A stretch of DNA of 64,000 bases, taken from contig NZ_CP104264.1 of NCBI RefSeq assembly GCF_025244845.1, forward strand, positions 930,001 to 994,000, read 5' to 3'. Position 1 is the first letter of the stretch; each line of letters starts with the position of its first letter. This document shows, piece by piece, positions 34,406-43,661 of the stretch. The translations under genes were made by a program, and so were the position numbers. The DNA comes from Arthrobacter sp. zg-Y1171 (lineage in GTDB: Bacteria; Actinomycetota; Actinomycetes; Actinomycetales; Micrococcaceae). The notes under the pieces are model-generated. The model was not told the DNA's origin. It worked only from the letters and a program-made list of their open reading frames with translations, and searched no databases.

Positions 34406-35838
34406 CAACCCTGTTGCCCGCCGGTACCGAGATCGAGAAGCGCTCGAGCGCCCGGTCCGCCGCCGCCATGGTGGCGTTCCTCGCCTTTGGCGTGGTGCTC
34501 CCACTGCTGGTCCGCGGCGCCAGCGCCGTTTTTTACACCGACACGGATTTCCTGATCCGCTACGCTGTCGTGCTCTACGCCGCTGTGAAACTTTCCCTCG
34601 TGCTTAGCCAACGGGCCATCCGCCCCGTCTCCGGTGTGTTCTGGATCTTCGTCTATACCTGTATGGGGGTGGCACCGCTCGCGCAGTTGACCACTGGGCG
34701 GTCCACAGCCCTCGCGATCCAAGTGGACGACCAGATGCTGACGGGGGCCAGCCTGCTTACCCTTCTGGGATGCGTCTGTTTCGACATCGCATACCACTCA
34801 CGGCTGCGCCGGCCGCAGGCAGATAAGCCCCGGATGCGTGTGCACAGGCTGCGCGGCATAAGGGTCCTGCGCATGTTTTCCATTGGTGCGCTGGCTGCGG
34901 GACTGATTTATATCGTCCAGGTGGGAGGTATGGCCGTCTTTTTCCTCAGCAGGCAGGAGGCCGGCGCGGCACTTGATGCGATCAACCCGGACAGCGGCCA
35001 GGCCTTGCGGGCGATCATCTCCGGCGCAGGGTCGGTGGCCAACCTCTGCGCGCTTATCTTCTACATTCACGTGGTCCGTACCCGGGAGCATGCGCTGGTA
35101 ATCCTGGACGTCATCCTCATGGTGGCGCTGGTGCTGATGAACGTCGTCGTGAACAACCCGATCTCCAATTCACGCTACTGGGTCCTGGCTGTACTGTTCG
35201 GGCTGGTCCTCCCGCTGATCCGGGGACGCAAGGCGCTGTTCAACCTTGCCATCCTGGGCGGAACACTTGCCTCGATCTTCGTTTTCCCGCTGTCGGACAT
35301 CACCCGCCGGGCCGCCGGTACGCAGGCTCCGCTGCAGGTCGATTCGGTGTGGACCATGATCGCCACGAAGGATTACGACCAGTTCACCATGCTGGCCAAC
35401 ACCCTCGGCTATACCGCTGACCACGGACTGTCCTGGGGTATGCAGGCGCTGGGGCCGCTGCTTTTCTGGGTGCCGCGGGTGGGCTGGCCGGATAAGCCGT
35501 ACGACACCGGTGTTGAGGTTGGCATCTGGATGAACAACTCAAATCTCAACCTGTCGGCGCCGCTATGGGCGGAGGCCTGGATCAACTTCGGACTGCTCGG
35601 CGTGGTGCTGGCCTTCGCCGGCCTCGGCGTCTTGGCCCGCCGCCTGGACACGGCGTACCGGGCAGACGTTTTGGGAATGGGATCCGTCGGGTATCTGGGT
35701 ATCTCGATCTTTGCGGGCTACCTCTTCATCCTGATGCGCGGATCGCTGCTTCAGTCCATGGGCCGGCTGATGATCCTGGCGGTTTCCATCCTCATCCTGA
35801 CCACCGTGGCCAACGGCCGCGAAAGGAGCACACCATGA
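34402..35838 (+). CDS. Wzy-like polysaccharide polymerase
   Basis: A 478-residue integral membrane protein with about 11-12 hydrophobic segments and a large polar loop (about 310-390), the usual layout of O-antigen/oligosaccharide repeat-unit polymerases. The family is too divergent for diagnostic motifs. The assignment rests on topology and on its position between a glycosyltransferase and a Wzx-like flippase with four-base overlaps on both sides. Wzy joins undecaprenyl-linked repeat units on the outer face of the membrane. Confidence 0.8.
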   Translation: MTTLLPAGTEIEKRSSARSAAAMVAFLAFGVVLPLLVRGASAVFYTDTDFLIRYAVVLYAAVKLSLVLSQRAIRPVSGVFWIFVYTCMGVAPLAQLTTGRSTALAIQVDDQMLTGASLLTLLGCVCFDIAYHSRLRRPQADKPRMRVHRLRGIRVLRMFSIGALAAGLIYIVQVGGMAVFFLSRQEAGAALDAINPDSGQALRAIISGAGSVANLCALIFYIHVVRTREHALVILDVILMVALVLMNVVVNNPISNSRYWVLAVLFGLVLPLIRGRKALFNLAILGGTLASIFVFPLSDITRRAAGTQAPLQVDSVWTMIATKDYDQFTMLANTLGYTADHGLSWGMQALGPLLFWVPRVGWPDKPYDTGVEVGIWMNNSNLNLSAPLWAEAWINFGLLGVVLAFAGLGVLARRLDTAYRADVLGMGSVGYLGISIFAGYLFILMRGSLLQSMGRLMILAVSILILTTVANGRERSTP

Positions 35839-36635
35839 GCGGGCCCCTGCCCCTGCCCCAGGCACCGGACCGCCCGGGATTCCGTGCCTCCTTTGACCAG
35901 CTGAGACAGGCGCAGAAAACCCGCAAGGGCGCCCCGTTGTATCTGCTCTACGTGAACCGGCCGGCCGGCCGCGCCGTCGCAGCGGCCCTTCGGGGAACCC
36001 GGATCGCCCCCAATCATGTGACCTGGGCCGGAGCGGTCCTGACCTACGGGTCGTTGGTCTGGCTGGCGCTCTGGGCGCAGCCCGAGCCGGCGGCAGCACT
36101 GGCGGGCGTGCTGCTCGCTGCCGGGTATGTCCTTGATTCCGCGGACGGGCAGCTGGCCCGGCTGCAGGGCAGCAGCACGGCCTACGGGGAGTGGCTGGAC
36201 CACCTGCTGGACAACGGCCGGATAACGGTAATGCATGTGGCTGCTTTCTGCTTTCTCGCGCGGACAACGGATTACGACGTCGTGCTGCTGGCTCTCGCCT
36301 GCGGTGTTTTCCTGCTGGCCAGCTCTGTGATTTTCTTCGGGGGAATGCTCTTCGACCAGCTGGCCAGGAACGCCCGGACGGATCGCGGCCCGGGTCACGG
36401 GCCCGATGGGTGTTCCGGACAGGTCGCCGGCGCGAATCCGAATGCCGACCGGCGCCTGTTCGTCCGTTCCGTGGTGATGCTCCCCGCGGATTATGGAATT
36501 ACCTGCCTGGCTTTCCTGGCGCTGCCCGCGCCTTCGGTCTTCCTCACCGTTTACCTCATCCTGGCCGCCGCACACGTTGTGCTCGGTGCCGCGTTCGTAC
36601 GGCACTGGCGGTCCAAGCTCCTCCGGCTGCGCTGA
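35835..36635 (+). CDS. CDP-alcohol phosphatidyltransferase family protein
   Basis: The 266-residue membrane protein has the complete family motif DxxDGxxARx8Gx3Dx3D at residues 101-126 (DSADGQLAR ... GEWLDHLLD). These aspartates bind two metals and the CDP. The family moves the phospho-alcohol of a CDP-alcohol onto a hydroxyl. Here it sits inside a polysaccharide operon, overlapping wzy (ATGA) and the flippase gene (one base), not beside phospholipid genes. That suggests it adds a phospho-alcohol to a glycan or builds a special lipid. The acceptor is unknown. An upstream in-frame extension to 35565 is rejected because GAAAGGAG precedes the ATG at 35835. Confidence 0.88.
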   Translation: MSGPLPLPQAPDRPGFRASFDQLRQAQKTRKGAPLYLLYVNRPAGRAVAAALRGTRIAPNHVTWAGAVLTYGSLVWLALWAQPEPAAALAGVLLAAGYVLDSADGQLARLQGSSTAYGEWLDHLLDNGRITVMHVAAFCFLARTTDYDVVLLALACGVFLLASSVIFFGGMLFDQLARNARTDRGPGHGPDGCSGQVAGANPNADRRLFVRSVVMLPADYGITCLAFLALPAPSVFLTVYLILAAAHVVLGAAFVRHWRSKLLRLR

Positions 36636-37870
36636 TGGGAGCAATGCGCCGCTTTGCCACCTTCGCCGACCAGGGTGTCTCGAGTGTGTCCAATTTCGTG
36701 GCCGTTGCCGTGGCGGCGAACGTGGCAGGCACCGGCGAGTTCGGCCAGTTTTCGCTCGCGTATGCCGGGTTGCTGCTGTTCCTCGGAGCGCAGCGCGCAT
36801 TCGTGGGTGAAACTCTGCTGGTGCGCTACTCGCGCACCGGTGCCCTCAACGCACAGGTCATCGCCGCCAGCCTGGGCGGATCGGTACTCGTGGCCGTACC
36901 GGCGGCGCTGTTCCTGCTGGGAGTTGCTGCCCTCGCAGAAGGGCAGGACGCACTCCTGTGGATGGTCATGGCGCTGGCAGCACCGTTTATCCTGCTGCAG
37001 GACAGCCTTCGGTACCTCTTCATCTGTCAGGGACTGCCGGCACGGGCGCTGGCCATAGACGGGCTCTGGGCAGGCCTGTCCATTCCTGCCATGCTGCTGG
37101 CGGCGAACGCTGGCTGGTCCCTGGCTCCGGTGCTCTTATGGTGGATCGCGGGGGCGTTCGCAGCGTTGGTCGTTGGCCTGATACTTGTCCGAAGTGTGCC
37201 GGCTGTGATGGCCGGAGCACGCTGGCTGCGGCTGAACCGGGACTGTGCATTCCGTTATCTCGCAGAGTTCGCTGCCCTCAACGCCTCGAGCTTCGCGGTG
37301 CTGTATCTGCTGGTCTTTCCATTGGGGGCCGCCGGTGTCGGGGCACTGCGTGCGGCGCAGTTGCTGTTTTCGCCGCTGAACACGGTTTTCGGTGCAGTGA
37401 AGACGGCGATCATTCCGGAACTGGTGCGCTCGCGGGGGACGGCAGTGTTCCGGCGGCGGCTGCTGGAAGCCTCGGCGGTGGTGTGTGGACTCGCTGTGGC
37501 CTGGGGTGCTGCCGTACTGCTTCTGCCCGATGCTGCCGGGGAATTCGTATTGGGCGATACCTGGTCCAACGCCACGGAGCTGCGCTGGCCGTATGCCATG
37601 CACTACCTGGCCATGGTCCCTTACACGGTCATGCTGGCCTATTTCCGGGCCTCCGAGGCCAACCGGCTTTCCACCCTTATGCGTGCAGTCCTTGCCGGCC
37701 TAACCCTGGTACTGCCGCTCTGTTTCGCCCTGACGGGATCCGTGGTGGCCGCAGCGTGGGGCTTTGCAGGTGCCGTCGCCCTGGCCTCGGCCTGCGGCTT
37801 GCTCAGTCTGGCCGTCAGGCGCCGCAGCGGAGCTGAGGCAGCGATGACGCAGGAGGTCTCCAGCCGGTAG
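36635..37870 (+). CDS. Wzx-like polysaccharide flippase (MATE/PST fold)
   Basis: A 411-residue protein with about 12 hydrophobic segments and the N-terminal FATFADQGVSSVSNFVAV pattern of polysaccharide transporters that flip undecaprenyl-linked repeat units. It starts at the ATG overlapping the previous stop by one base. The open frame extends far upstream, but that part is the other frame of the CDP-alcohol gene. It is the last gene of the coupled run and is followed by a strong inverted repeat. Confidence 0.85.
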   Translation: MGAMRRFATFADQGVSSVSNFVAVAVAANVAGTGEFGQFSLAYAGLLLFLGAQRAFVGETLLVRYSRTGALNAQVIAASLGGSVLVAVPAALFLLGVAALAEGQDALLWMVMALAAPFILLQDSLRYLFICQGLPARALAIDGLWAGLSIPAMLLAANAGWSLAPVLLWWIAGAFAALVVGLILVRSVPAVMAGARWLRLNRDCAFRYLAEFAALNASSFAVLYLLVFPLGAAGVGALRAAQLLFSPLNTVFGAVKTAIIPELVRSRGTAVFRRRLLEASAVVCGLAVAWGAAVLLLPDAAGEFVLGDTWSNATELRWPYAMHYLAMVPYTVMLAYFRASEANRLSTLMRAVLAGLTLVLPLCFALTGSVVAAAWGFAGAVALASACGLLSLAVRRRSGAEAAMTQEVSSR

Positions 37871-37941
37871 ACGCGGGAGCCGCTGTCCGAACAGCCGGGC
37901 TGCACGGGCAGAAGGTACCGGTGCCCCATCAGGGGAGGAAT

Positions 37942-37996
37942 GCAGGCAAAGGCCCGGCACCTGACCAGGGTGATCAGGTGCCGGGCCTTTGCCTGC
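37942..37996. terminator. Perfect 23-base inverted repeat, bidirectional terminator
   Basis: The left arm (37942-37964, starting GCAGGCAAAGGCCCGG) pairs perfectly over 23 bases with the right arm (37974-37996) around a nine-base loop CCAGGGTGA. It lies between the convergent flippase and tyrosine-kinase genes. Each arm carries a run of A on one side and T on the other, so both strands give a long stem; it should stop transcription from both directions. Confidence 0.85.
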
Positions 37997-38041
37997 CGCA
38001 TGACACAGTGCGGTCCGTCGGGTCCGCAGGGGGACTGGGAA

Positions 38042-39514
38042 TCAGCTCTTTACAGGGTGCTTCCGGCGGGCGCTGCGGCCCTCACCGCCGTGCACGATGG
38101 CAGCCTCAGCTTCGGCGATCGGCGACGACGGCTGGCCGCTCTGCTCCCCGTCCAGCGGGGACGCCGGAACGGCTCCGTAGCCGGCGAGGTACGCCGAGTT
38201 CGCATCCGGGCCCTTCCGCGGTATGCGGTTCAGGACGACCCCGATGACATTGGCTTTCACCAGGTTCAGCTGTTCAACTGCCTTGGACAGATTGTGCTGG
38301 CTGACCTTTGTCGCACCGACCACCAGCAGCAGGCTGTCCGTGTACCGGGTCAGAATAGTGGCGTCGGCGACCGGCAACACCGGCGGGGCATCAAAGATCA
38401 CGACGTCGTATGCCTCCTCCATTTCCCCGATCAGCTTCTGCATGGTGGATGAACCCAGCAGTTCCGTGGGGTTTGGCGGCAACGGACCCGAGGTCAGGAC
38501 GGACAAGCCGCCGTTGCCCCAGTGCTGCGCCGCATCGGAGAGGTTGGTACGCCCGATCAATACCGTGGTCAGTCCCACGGTTTGCTCCAAACCGGTGGCA
38601 GCGGCCACCGAAGGGAGGCGCAGGTCAGCGTCGACCAGCAGGACGCTGCGGCCGCTTTGCGCGATGCTCAGCGCCAGGTTCAGGGCTACTGTGCTTTTGC
38701 CTTCTCCGGCCTGGGACGACGTGACTACTACGGATTGCATCTCATGTCCGACGGCGGCGAACTCCAAGTTGGTCCGCAGCTGGCGGAACGCATCGCTGCC
38801 CGAGCCGCCGAGCACGAACGGTGCGGAGGAGACCCCGGGGGTCGCCGATTCAGTGATACCGCCCAGCAGCGCCAGCGAGGTGGACCTGCGCAGATCTGCT
38901 TCCGTCCGGACATGCCGGTCCAGGACGTTCCTCAGGATGGCTACCACCAGCCCGGCGGCCAGGCCGTAAAGCAGGCCGAGCAGCAGATTCAGGGAAGTCT
39001 TGGGGCTGGACGGGCTGGCCGGTGCCTGCGCAGTGTCCACTGAGGACAGCCGGACCGGCGAGGGCAGTCCGTTGGTGGGACGCTCCAGGTCTGCCACGGA
39101 CACAATCAGGCTTGAGACAACGCCGTTGGCAATTTCCGCGGCACGCTCAGGAGAGGAGTCGACGGCTTCGATCTCAATGATCACCGTGTTGCGGGAGGTC
39201 GAGGCTTTGACGTTCTTCGCCAGCTCCGGCGCGGTGGTGTCGAGGCCGAGCTTTTCAATCACCGGGTCCAGGACCTGCGGCTTCCTGACCAGGTCGACGT
39301 AGGACTGCACCCGGGCCAGCGCGAAAACACTGCCCTGCTGTAGTTCGGCCGATGACTCCACGTTTTGGGTCGAGACAAAAATACTGCTGTTTGCGGTGTA
39401 ATCCTTCGGCATGATGACAGACACCACGCCGGCCGTGATCAGGCCAATAAGAGCGAATGAAACAATAAGCATCCAATTTCGTCGCAGGACGAGAATCTGT
39501 TCGCGCATATCCAT
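38042..39514 (-). CDS. Wzc-like polysaccharide co-polymerase / tyrosine autokinase
   Basis: The 490-residue protein fuses a Wzz-type chain-length domain (membrane helices about 15-36 and 174-195 with an outer loop between) to a cytoplasmic BY-kinase. The kinase has Walker A SSQAGEGKST (266-275), Walker A' VLLVDADLRLP (291-301) and Walker B VVIFDAPPVLP. BY-kinases cycle between phosphorylated and dephosphorylated states to drive polymer export. The C-terminal tail is poor in tyrosine, with only two in SAYLAGYG, so autophosphorylation sites may be few. GGGAAGGGG precedes the ATG. A matching low-molecular-weight phosphatase is encoded at 58751-59329. Confidence 0.92.
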   Translation of the reverse strand: MDMREQILVLRRNWMLIVSFALIGLITAGVVSVIMPKDYTANSSIFVSTQNVESSAELQQGSVFALARVQSYVDLVRKPQVLDPVIEKLGLDTTAPELAKNVKASTSRNTVIIEIEAVDSSPERAAEIANGVVSSLIVSVADLERPTNGLPSPVRLSSVDTAQAPASPSSPKTSLNLLLGLLYGLAAGLVVAILRNVLDRHVRTEADLRRSTSLALLGGITESATPGVSSAPFVLGGSGSDAFRQLRTNLEFAAVGHEMQSVVVTSSQAGEGKSTVALNLALSIAQSGRSVLLVDADLRLPSVAAATGLEQTVGLTTVLIGRTNLSDAAQHWGNGGLSVLTSGPLPPNPTELLGSSTMQKLIGEMEEAYDVVIFDAPPVLPVADATILTRYTDSLLLVVGATKVSQHNLSKAVEQLNLVKANVIGVVLNRIPRKGPDANSAYLAGYGAVPASPLDGEQSGQPSSPIAEAEAAIVHGGEGRSARRKHPVKS

Positions 39515-39576
39515 TGGTTACCCCTTCCCTTGGATAAGATGGCTGGTTGGTTGCGGTGCTTGGTGGATCCGGCGCC

Positions 39577-40299
39577 TCATGAGCGGAACCAGGAGTGGCA
39601 CTGGCTGGAATCCACCCGTGCGGCATCTGCCCCGATAGTGACCGGTGCGGAGCCGTCGTAGTTTCCGATCAGCGCGCCGGACCCGGTATAGATCGAGATG
39701 CTGCATCCGTCGATGCCTGTGTAGGCACGGTAGGTGCCGGGAGCGATGGAGGGTTCTTCTGCGTGGGGTGCGGGCTCGCCCACAATGAAAACCCCGTCCG
39801 GGAATCCGAGTGCGGATGCCTCGAGCTCCGGCAGCAGGTCCGCGCACAGAGCATTGATCGCGTCGGCCATCTCGGTCGAGGGATTCGTAATCAGCTCGCT
39901 GACCACGGCCTCGGGATCGGATGCCTTTGCGCTCAACAGAACGTCGCATCGTTCCTGGCCGACCTGCAGTACGGCGTTAGGATCAACGCCCTCGGGCACC
40001 TTGCCCTCGAGGAAGACCTTCTCGGCGTCGTTGAAGGTGGGCTCCGGTGCCGGCTGCGGGGACTGGTCGCCGGTGGGCTGTTCCTCCGCGTCAGGAGCGC
40101 CGGACGGGGATTCGGCGGCGGTGCTGCCGCCGCCGGACGGGGAAGGGGGTGCGGAGGGGATGGAGCTGGCCGTAGCCTTCGGGTTTCCCTGCCCGGGATC
40201 GGAGGAACTGCAGGCTGTGGCCGTCCCCAGCAACGGAACCAACAGCCCGGCGGCGAGCAGACGTGCCGCCACGGGTTGTTTACTGAGACCTGTTTTCAT
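39577..40299 (-). CDS. Putative secreted lipoprotein of unknown function
   Basis: The 240-residue protein begins with a signal peptide ending at a likely lipobox Cys (C30, in GTATACSSSD). A Pro/Ser/Gly/Glu-rich linker (about 35-88) leads to a domain of about 150 residues with four cysteines, two flanking the ERCDVL and NALCADLLP segments, and the C-terminal segment DGCSISIYTGSG. I do not recognise the family. It lies between the tyrosine kinase and the beta-propeller protein on the same strand, so it may be an envelope part of the polysaccharide machinery. Confidence 0.7.
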   Translation of the reverse strand: MKTGLSKQPVAARLLAAGLLVPLLGTATACSSSDPGQGNPKATASSIPSAPPSPSGGGSTAAESPSGAPDAEEQPTGDQSPQPAPEPTFNDAEKVFLEGKVPEGVDPNAVLQVGQERCDVLLSAKASDPEAVVSELITNPSTEMADAINALCADLLPELEASALGFPDGVFIVGEPAPHAEEPSIAPGTYRAYTGIDGCSISIYTGSGALIGNYDGSAPVTIGADAARVDSSQCHSWFRS

Positions 40300-40348
40300 G
40301 CGATGCGCTTTCTCTTCAAGGCGGAACGTGTGCCCCGCCGGCCGGATG

Positions 40349-43300
40349 TCAGGGGGCGAAGACGAGGGTCAGGACCGGACGGCGGGTGGATGATGCTTCT
40401 CTGGTGTAGAACCACGCGTTGTCCGTGCCGGTACTGGTGATGCCCAGGTTCACCGGTCCGGCCAACAGCGCGGAGACGGCCTCCGGATCAAGGTTGATGG
40501 TGTAGGCACTGTTCACTGCGGTAGGTGCGATGCTGCCCAGCAGGGTCGAAGCCAGAGCCGGCCTGGTGTTCCAACTGGTAGCCGCCTCCGACCAGCTGCC
40601 GGTAACGGAGTGGATTGTGTGCTGGTCCACCGATCCCGCGATGGACTCGGTCGTGGTGTAGAGCCGGAGGGTGGCCGATTGCAGGCGCATCCCGTCCGGC
40701 ACTTCGGTGCCGGGCAGGAACCGCAGATACGAGGTGTAGCCAAGGTTGCCGCGGGAGGCCATGGTGACGGGGGAGCCGAACGCCGAGTTCGGTGCTGCTT
40801 GATTAACGTAGGTGTCCTCCGACGGCGTCAACGTCAGCGTGACCGGCTGCACGGGGACTTCGGCGGTGGGAACTGTTGCGGAGGCCGGCGCCGAAGCCGG
40901 TCCGCTGTTCTCCGCGGCGTCAACTGCCACGATCCGGTAATGGTAGGTCCCTGGTGCCAGTTCCCTGTCCTCGTAGGACAGTGCCGTTCCGGGCACCGTG
41001 GCCCGCAGGGTTCCTGCGGACGGAGTGAAATCCTCCACGGTGGACCGATGGACCCGGTACCCGGTGACTCCAACATTGTCGGTGGCAGCGGTCCAGCCCA
41101 GATTCACGGTGGTTCCCGAGAGGGAGGCAGTTGCACCTCCCACCGCCGACGGCGGCGTGCTGTCCGGAGCCGGGGCGCCTCCGCCGGCGGCTGTGTAGTG
41201 CGCCTGCACCGTGGCCTGGCTCAGGGCCGTGGGGTAGACGGCGAATTCATCAACGCTGCCCTTGAAATACCGGCTGCGGGGCATCTGCGGCCACGTCGAG
41301 CCCAGCTGGTCTCCGCCGATCCGCCAGGATCCGGCGACCGATTCGTTGGTGGTCACCTCGTTCGCGCCCACCTGCACGCCGTCGACATAGAGAACCATGC
41401 CGTTGGGCCCCTGGGTGGCGACCACATGATGCCAGGCGTCGTCGTTGTAGGTAGCGGGCGAGACGAGCGTCTGTGCACTGCCGTTCCAGACCCCGAAGAT
41501 CAGGTTGCCGGCGTTGTTCATGTAGACGTGCCGGTCGTAGCTGCTGCTGAGGCCGGGGGAAGTATTGTTTCGGCGCGGCTGTCCGTTGCCGAAGCCGAAG
41601 ATTTTTCCGCCCGTGGTGGTGTCGGTCCGGAACCAGGCCTCTGCACTGAACACCTTGGGCGGGGTGACCCGCTGCGGGCCGTAGACGAAATCGTCCACAC
41701 CGTCGAAGCTGGTGGCCCGGTTGGCGTCGCCGGCAAGTGCGCCGGCGGCTGAGCCCATGACGGGAGAGCCGTAGGGCAGACCCATCCGGTCGCCTGCGGA
41801 ATCCGGCGCGGCGGCAAAGGAGTCGCCGAGGCGCCAGTAGGTTTCCGCGCCGTCCGCGCGGACCCTGGAGGAGTAGGCCTGCGCCGTGGTGGCCGTGGTG
41901 ATCTGTACCTGGGCCGAGAGCGGTCCCGCGTGTCCGTCGGGATCGTTGGCGCGGACCCGGTAGGAGTAGCTGACCCCGGGTGTCGCGGTGGTGTCCGTGA
42001 ATGAGGCCTGCGGCAGGTTCCACCAGAGAGAGGACGCCGCTACGGTGCGCAACGGGGTGGAGGATCCGTTGCGGTAGATGCTGTAGGTCAGCTCCGAGTC
42101 GTCGGGGTCTGTTGCCGTCTGCCAGCGGATGGTGTTCTGCCCGACGGCGCGGGACTCGACGCTGACGAACCGGGGTGTGCCGGGGCCGGCGGTGCCAGGA
42201 CCGGGGCCGAACCGGGTCAGGCTTTGCTGGGCCTTGCCGTTGGTGGTGGTGAACTCCCCGCCGACCCACAGCACGTCGTTTGATCCGGTGGTGGTGTGTG
42301 CAAGGGTCCGCGGACCGATGCCTTCACCCTGCCCGTCATTGGTCAGGGGGTTCCACTGCATCATGGGGGAGGGGTTGTCCACGTCCTGGGCACTGAGGTG
42401 GATCCGGCTTCCATCGGTGAATGAACCCATGCTGCCGCAGTCGTGGGAGTGATGCGCGGCGTAGAGGCTGTGCTGGTAGATGGACACGGCCTGCGTGGCA
42501 CCGAGGCAGGTGTCCCTCCAGACCTGGTCATACGTGCCCAGATCGAGGCGGGCCCGTCCGTCGAAGACACCACCACCGGTTCCTTCGTTGCCGATGTAGA
42601 AGCTGGTGGCATCGGAGGTGATGGATTTCACTACTGACGTTCTCGGAATGAAGAAGTTCGGATATGTCCTGATGTTGCTGCCCGAGACCGGGTCCAGGAC
42701 TGCCAGGGACTTGGAGTCGGTGCCGTTCATGGTCGTGAAGTCTCCGCCGGCGATGACCACGTTCTTGGCGGGCGGGACGTGCAGGGCCCGGATGGGCAGG
42801 TCCGCCGACGGGGCCCAGGGCAGCAGTGCTCCGGTCGGAGTGACGGCGGCGAGGCGCTCACGGGGGGTGTTGCGGACGGTGCGGAAGTCCCCGCCGAAAT
42901 ACACGGTGTCGCTGGTGGCGTCGATGGCGCGGACGGTGGCGGAAACGCCGCCGGGATTGAAGCTGGTTTTGACGGTGCAGCCGGGCAGGTTGATCGCGGC
43001 GATGCTTGAGGCATTGACGCCGTTGACGGAGCTGAAGCTGCCGCCGATGTAGAGGGTTCGCCCGTCAGGGGAAACATCCATGGCGCGGACGGTGCCGCTG
43101 CCGCCGGTGACCGAGAGGTTGCAGTTGGTCGGGTTCCCTGTGTAGGCGTCGAAAGCGGCGAAGTTCACGGCGCTGCGTGTTCCGGTGCCGCCGGCGGTGG
43201 TGCCGGGCGGGCGGATGGCGGTGAAGGTGCCGCCGGCGTAGACGATGCCGTTGGACTGTGCCAATGCCCAGACGATGCCGTTGGTCTGCCAGGTGGGCAG

Positions 43301-43417
43301 GTCGGTGGCAGAAAAAGCGACGCCGGGGCTAATGGCAGACGCCGGCGTTGCTGTCCCTGCCAACGTGGTTGCTGCCAGGGCCGCAACCGCCAATAGAGCT
43401 GCTAATGATTTACGCAC
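40349..43417 (-). CDS. Secreted beta-propeller / FN3 / LamG / DNRLRE multidomain protein
   Basis: The 1022-residue protein has a Sec signal peptide cleaved near ASA-IS (27/28). The order is: an N-terminal repeat region with recurring AGGTFT, IGGSFS, FGGDF and GGDFTT motifs, read as a beta-propeller (about 30-410); a fibronectin-III-like domain (about 420-505); a LamG/concanavalin-like domain (about 540-740); a second FN3 (about 755-850); and a C-terminal DNRLRE/CBM96-like domain (about 855-1020). No membrane or sortase anchor is visible, so it is probably released or bound to glycan. Its place in the polysaccharide locus suggests a matrix protein or glycan-binding adhesin (inference). Confidence 0.82.
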   Translation of the reverse strand: MRKSLAALLAVAALAATTLAGTATPASAISPGVAFSATDLPTWQTNGIVWALAQSNGIVYAGGTFTAIRPPGTTAGGTGTRSAVNFAAFDAYTGNPTNCNLSVTGGSGTVRAMDVSPDGRTLYIGGSFSSVNGVNASSIAAINLPGCTVKTSFNPGGVSATVRAIDATSDTVYFGGDFRTVRNTPRERLAAVTPTGALLPWAPSADLPIRALHVPPAKNVVIAGGDFTTMNGTDSKSLAVLDPVSGSNIRTYPNFFIPRTSVVKSITSDATSFYIGNEGTGGGVFDGRARLDLGTYDQVWRDTCLGATQAVSIYQHSLYAAHHSHDCGSMGSFTDGSRIHLSAQDVDNPSPMMQWNPLTNDGQGEGIGPRTLAHTTTGSNDVLWVGGEFTTTNGKAQQSLTRFGPGPGTAGPGTPRFVSVESRAVGQNTIRWQTATDPDDSELTYSIYRNGSSTPLRTVAASSLWWNLPQASFTDTTATPGVSYSYRVRANDPDGHAGPLSAQVQITTATTAQAYSSRVRADGAETYWRLGDSFAAAPDSAGDRMGLPYGSPVMGSAAGALAGDANRATSFDGVDDFVYGPQRVTPPKVFSAEAWFRTDTTTGGKIFGFGNGQPRRNNTSPGLSSSYDRHVYMNNAGNLIFGVWNGSAQTLVSPATYNDDAWHHVVATQGPNGMVLYVDGVQVGANEVTTNESVAGSWRIGGDQLGSTWPQMPRSRYFKGSVDEFAVYPTALSQATVQAHYTAAGGGAPAPDSTPPSAVGGATASLSGTTVNLGWTAATDNVGVTGYRVHRSTVEDFTPSAGTLRATVPGTALSYEDRELAPGTYHYRIVAVDAAENSGPASAPASATVPTAEVPVQPVTLTLTPSEDTYVNQAAPNSAFGSPVTMASRGNLGYTSYLRFLPGTEVPDGMRLQSATLRLYTTTESIAGSVDQHTIHSVTGSWSEAATSWNTRPALASTLLGSIAPTAVNSAYTINLDPEAVSALLAGPVNLGITSTGTDNAWFYTREASSTRRPVLTLVFAP

Positions 43418-43661
43418 GCCACGCCTCGTTTACATGGGGTCGGGACGATTTGCCCGAGACTGTGAGCATCGTAGCCATGCGGAAGAGGCCGTTTGCACGG
43501 TGTCCATTACCCGACTTGTGCCCGACGTTACGCGGCATCCGCGCACCGGTACCCGTGTTTGCAGTGAGGTTACTCGAAGCCGAAAAATGCCCTTTACCGC
43601 CGGTTCCCGGGACTGGAAGATAAGCCGGAAAGTCACTGTCGCAGCTGGGGGTCCATAGGTC

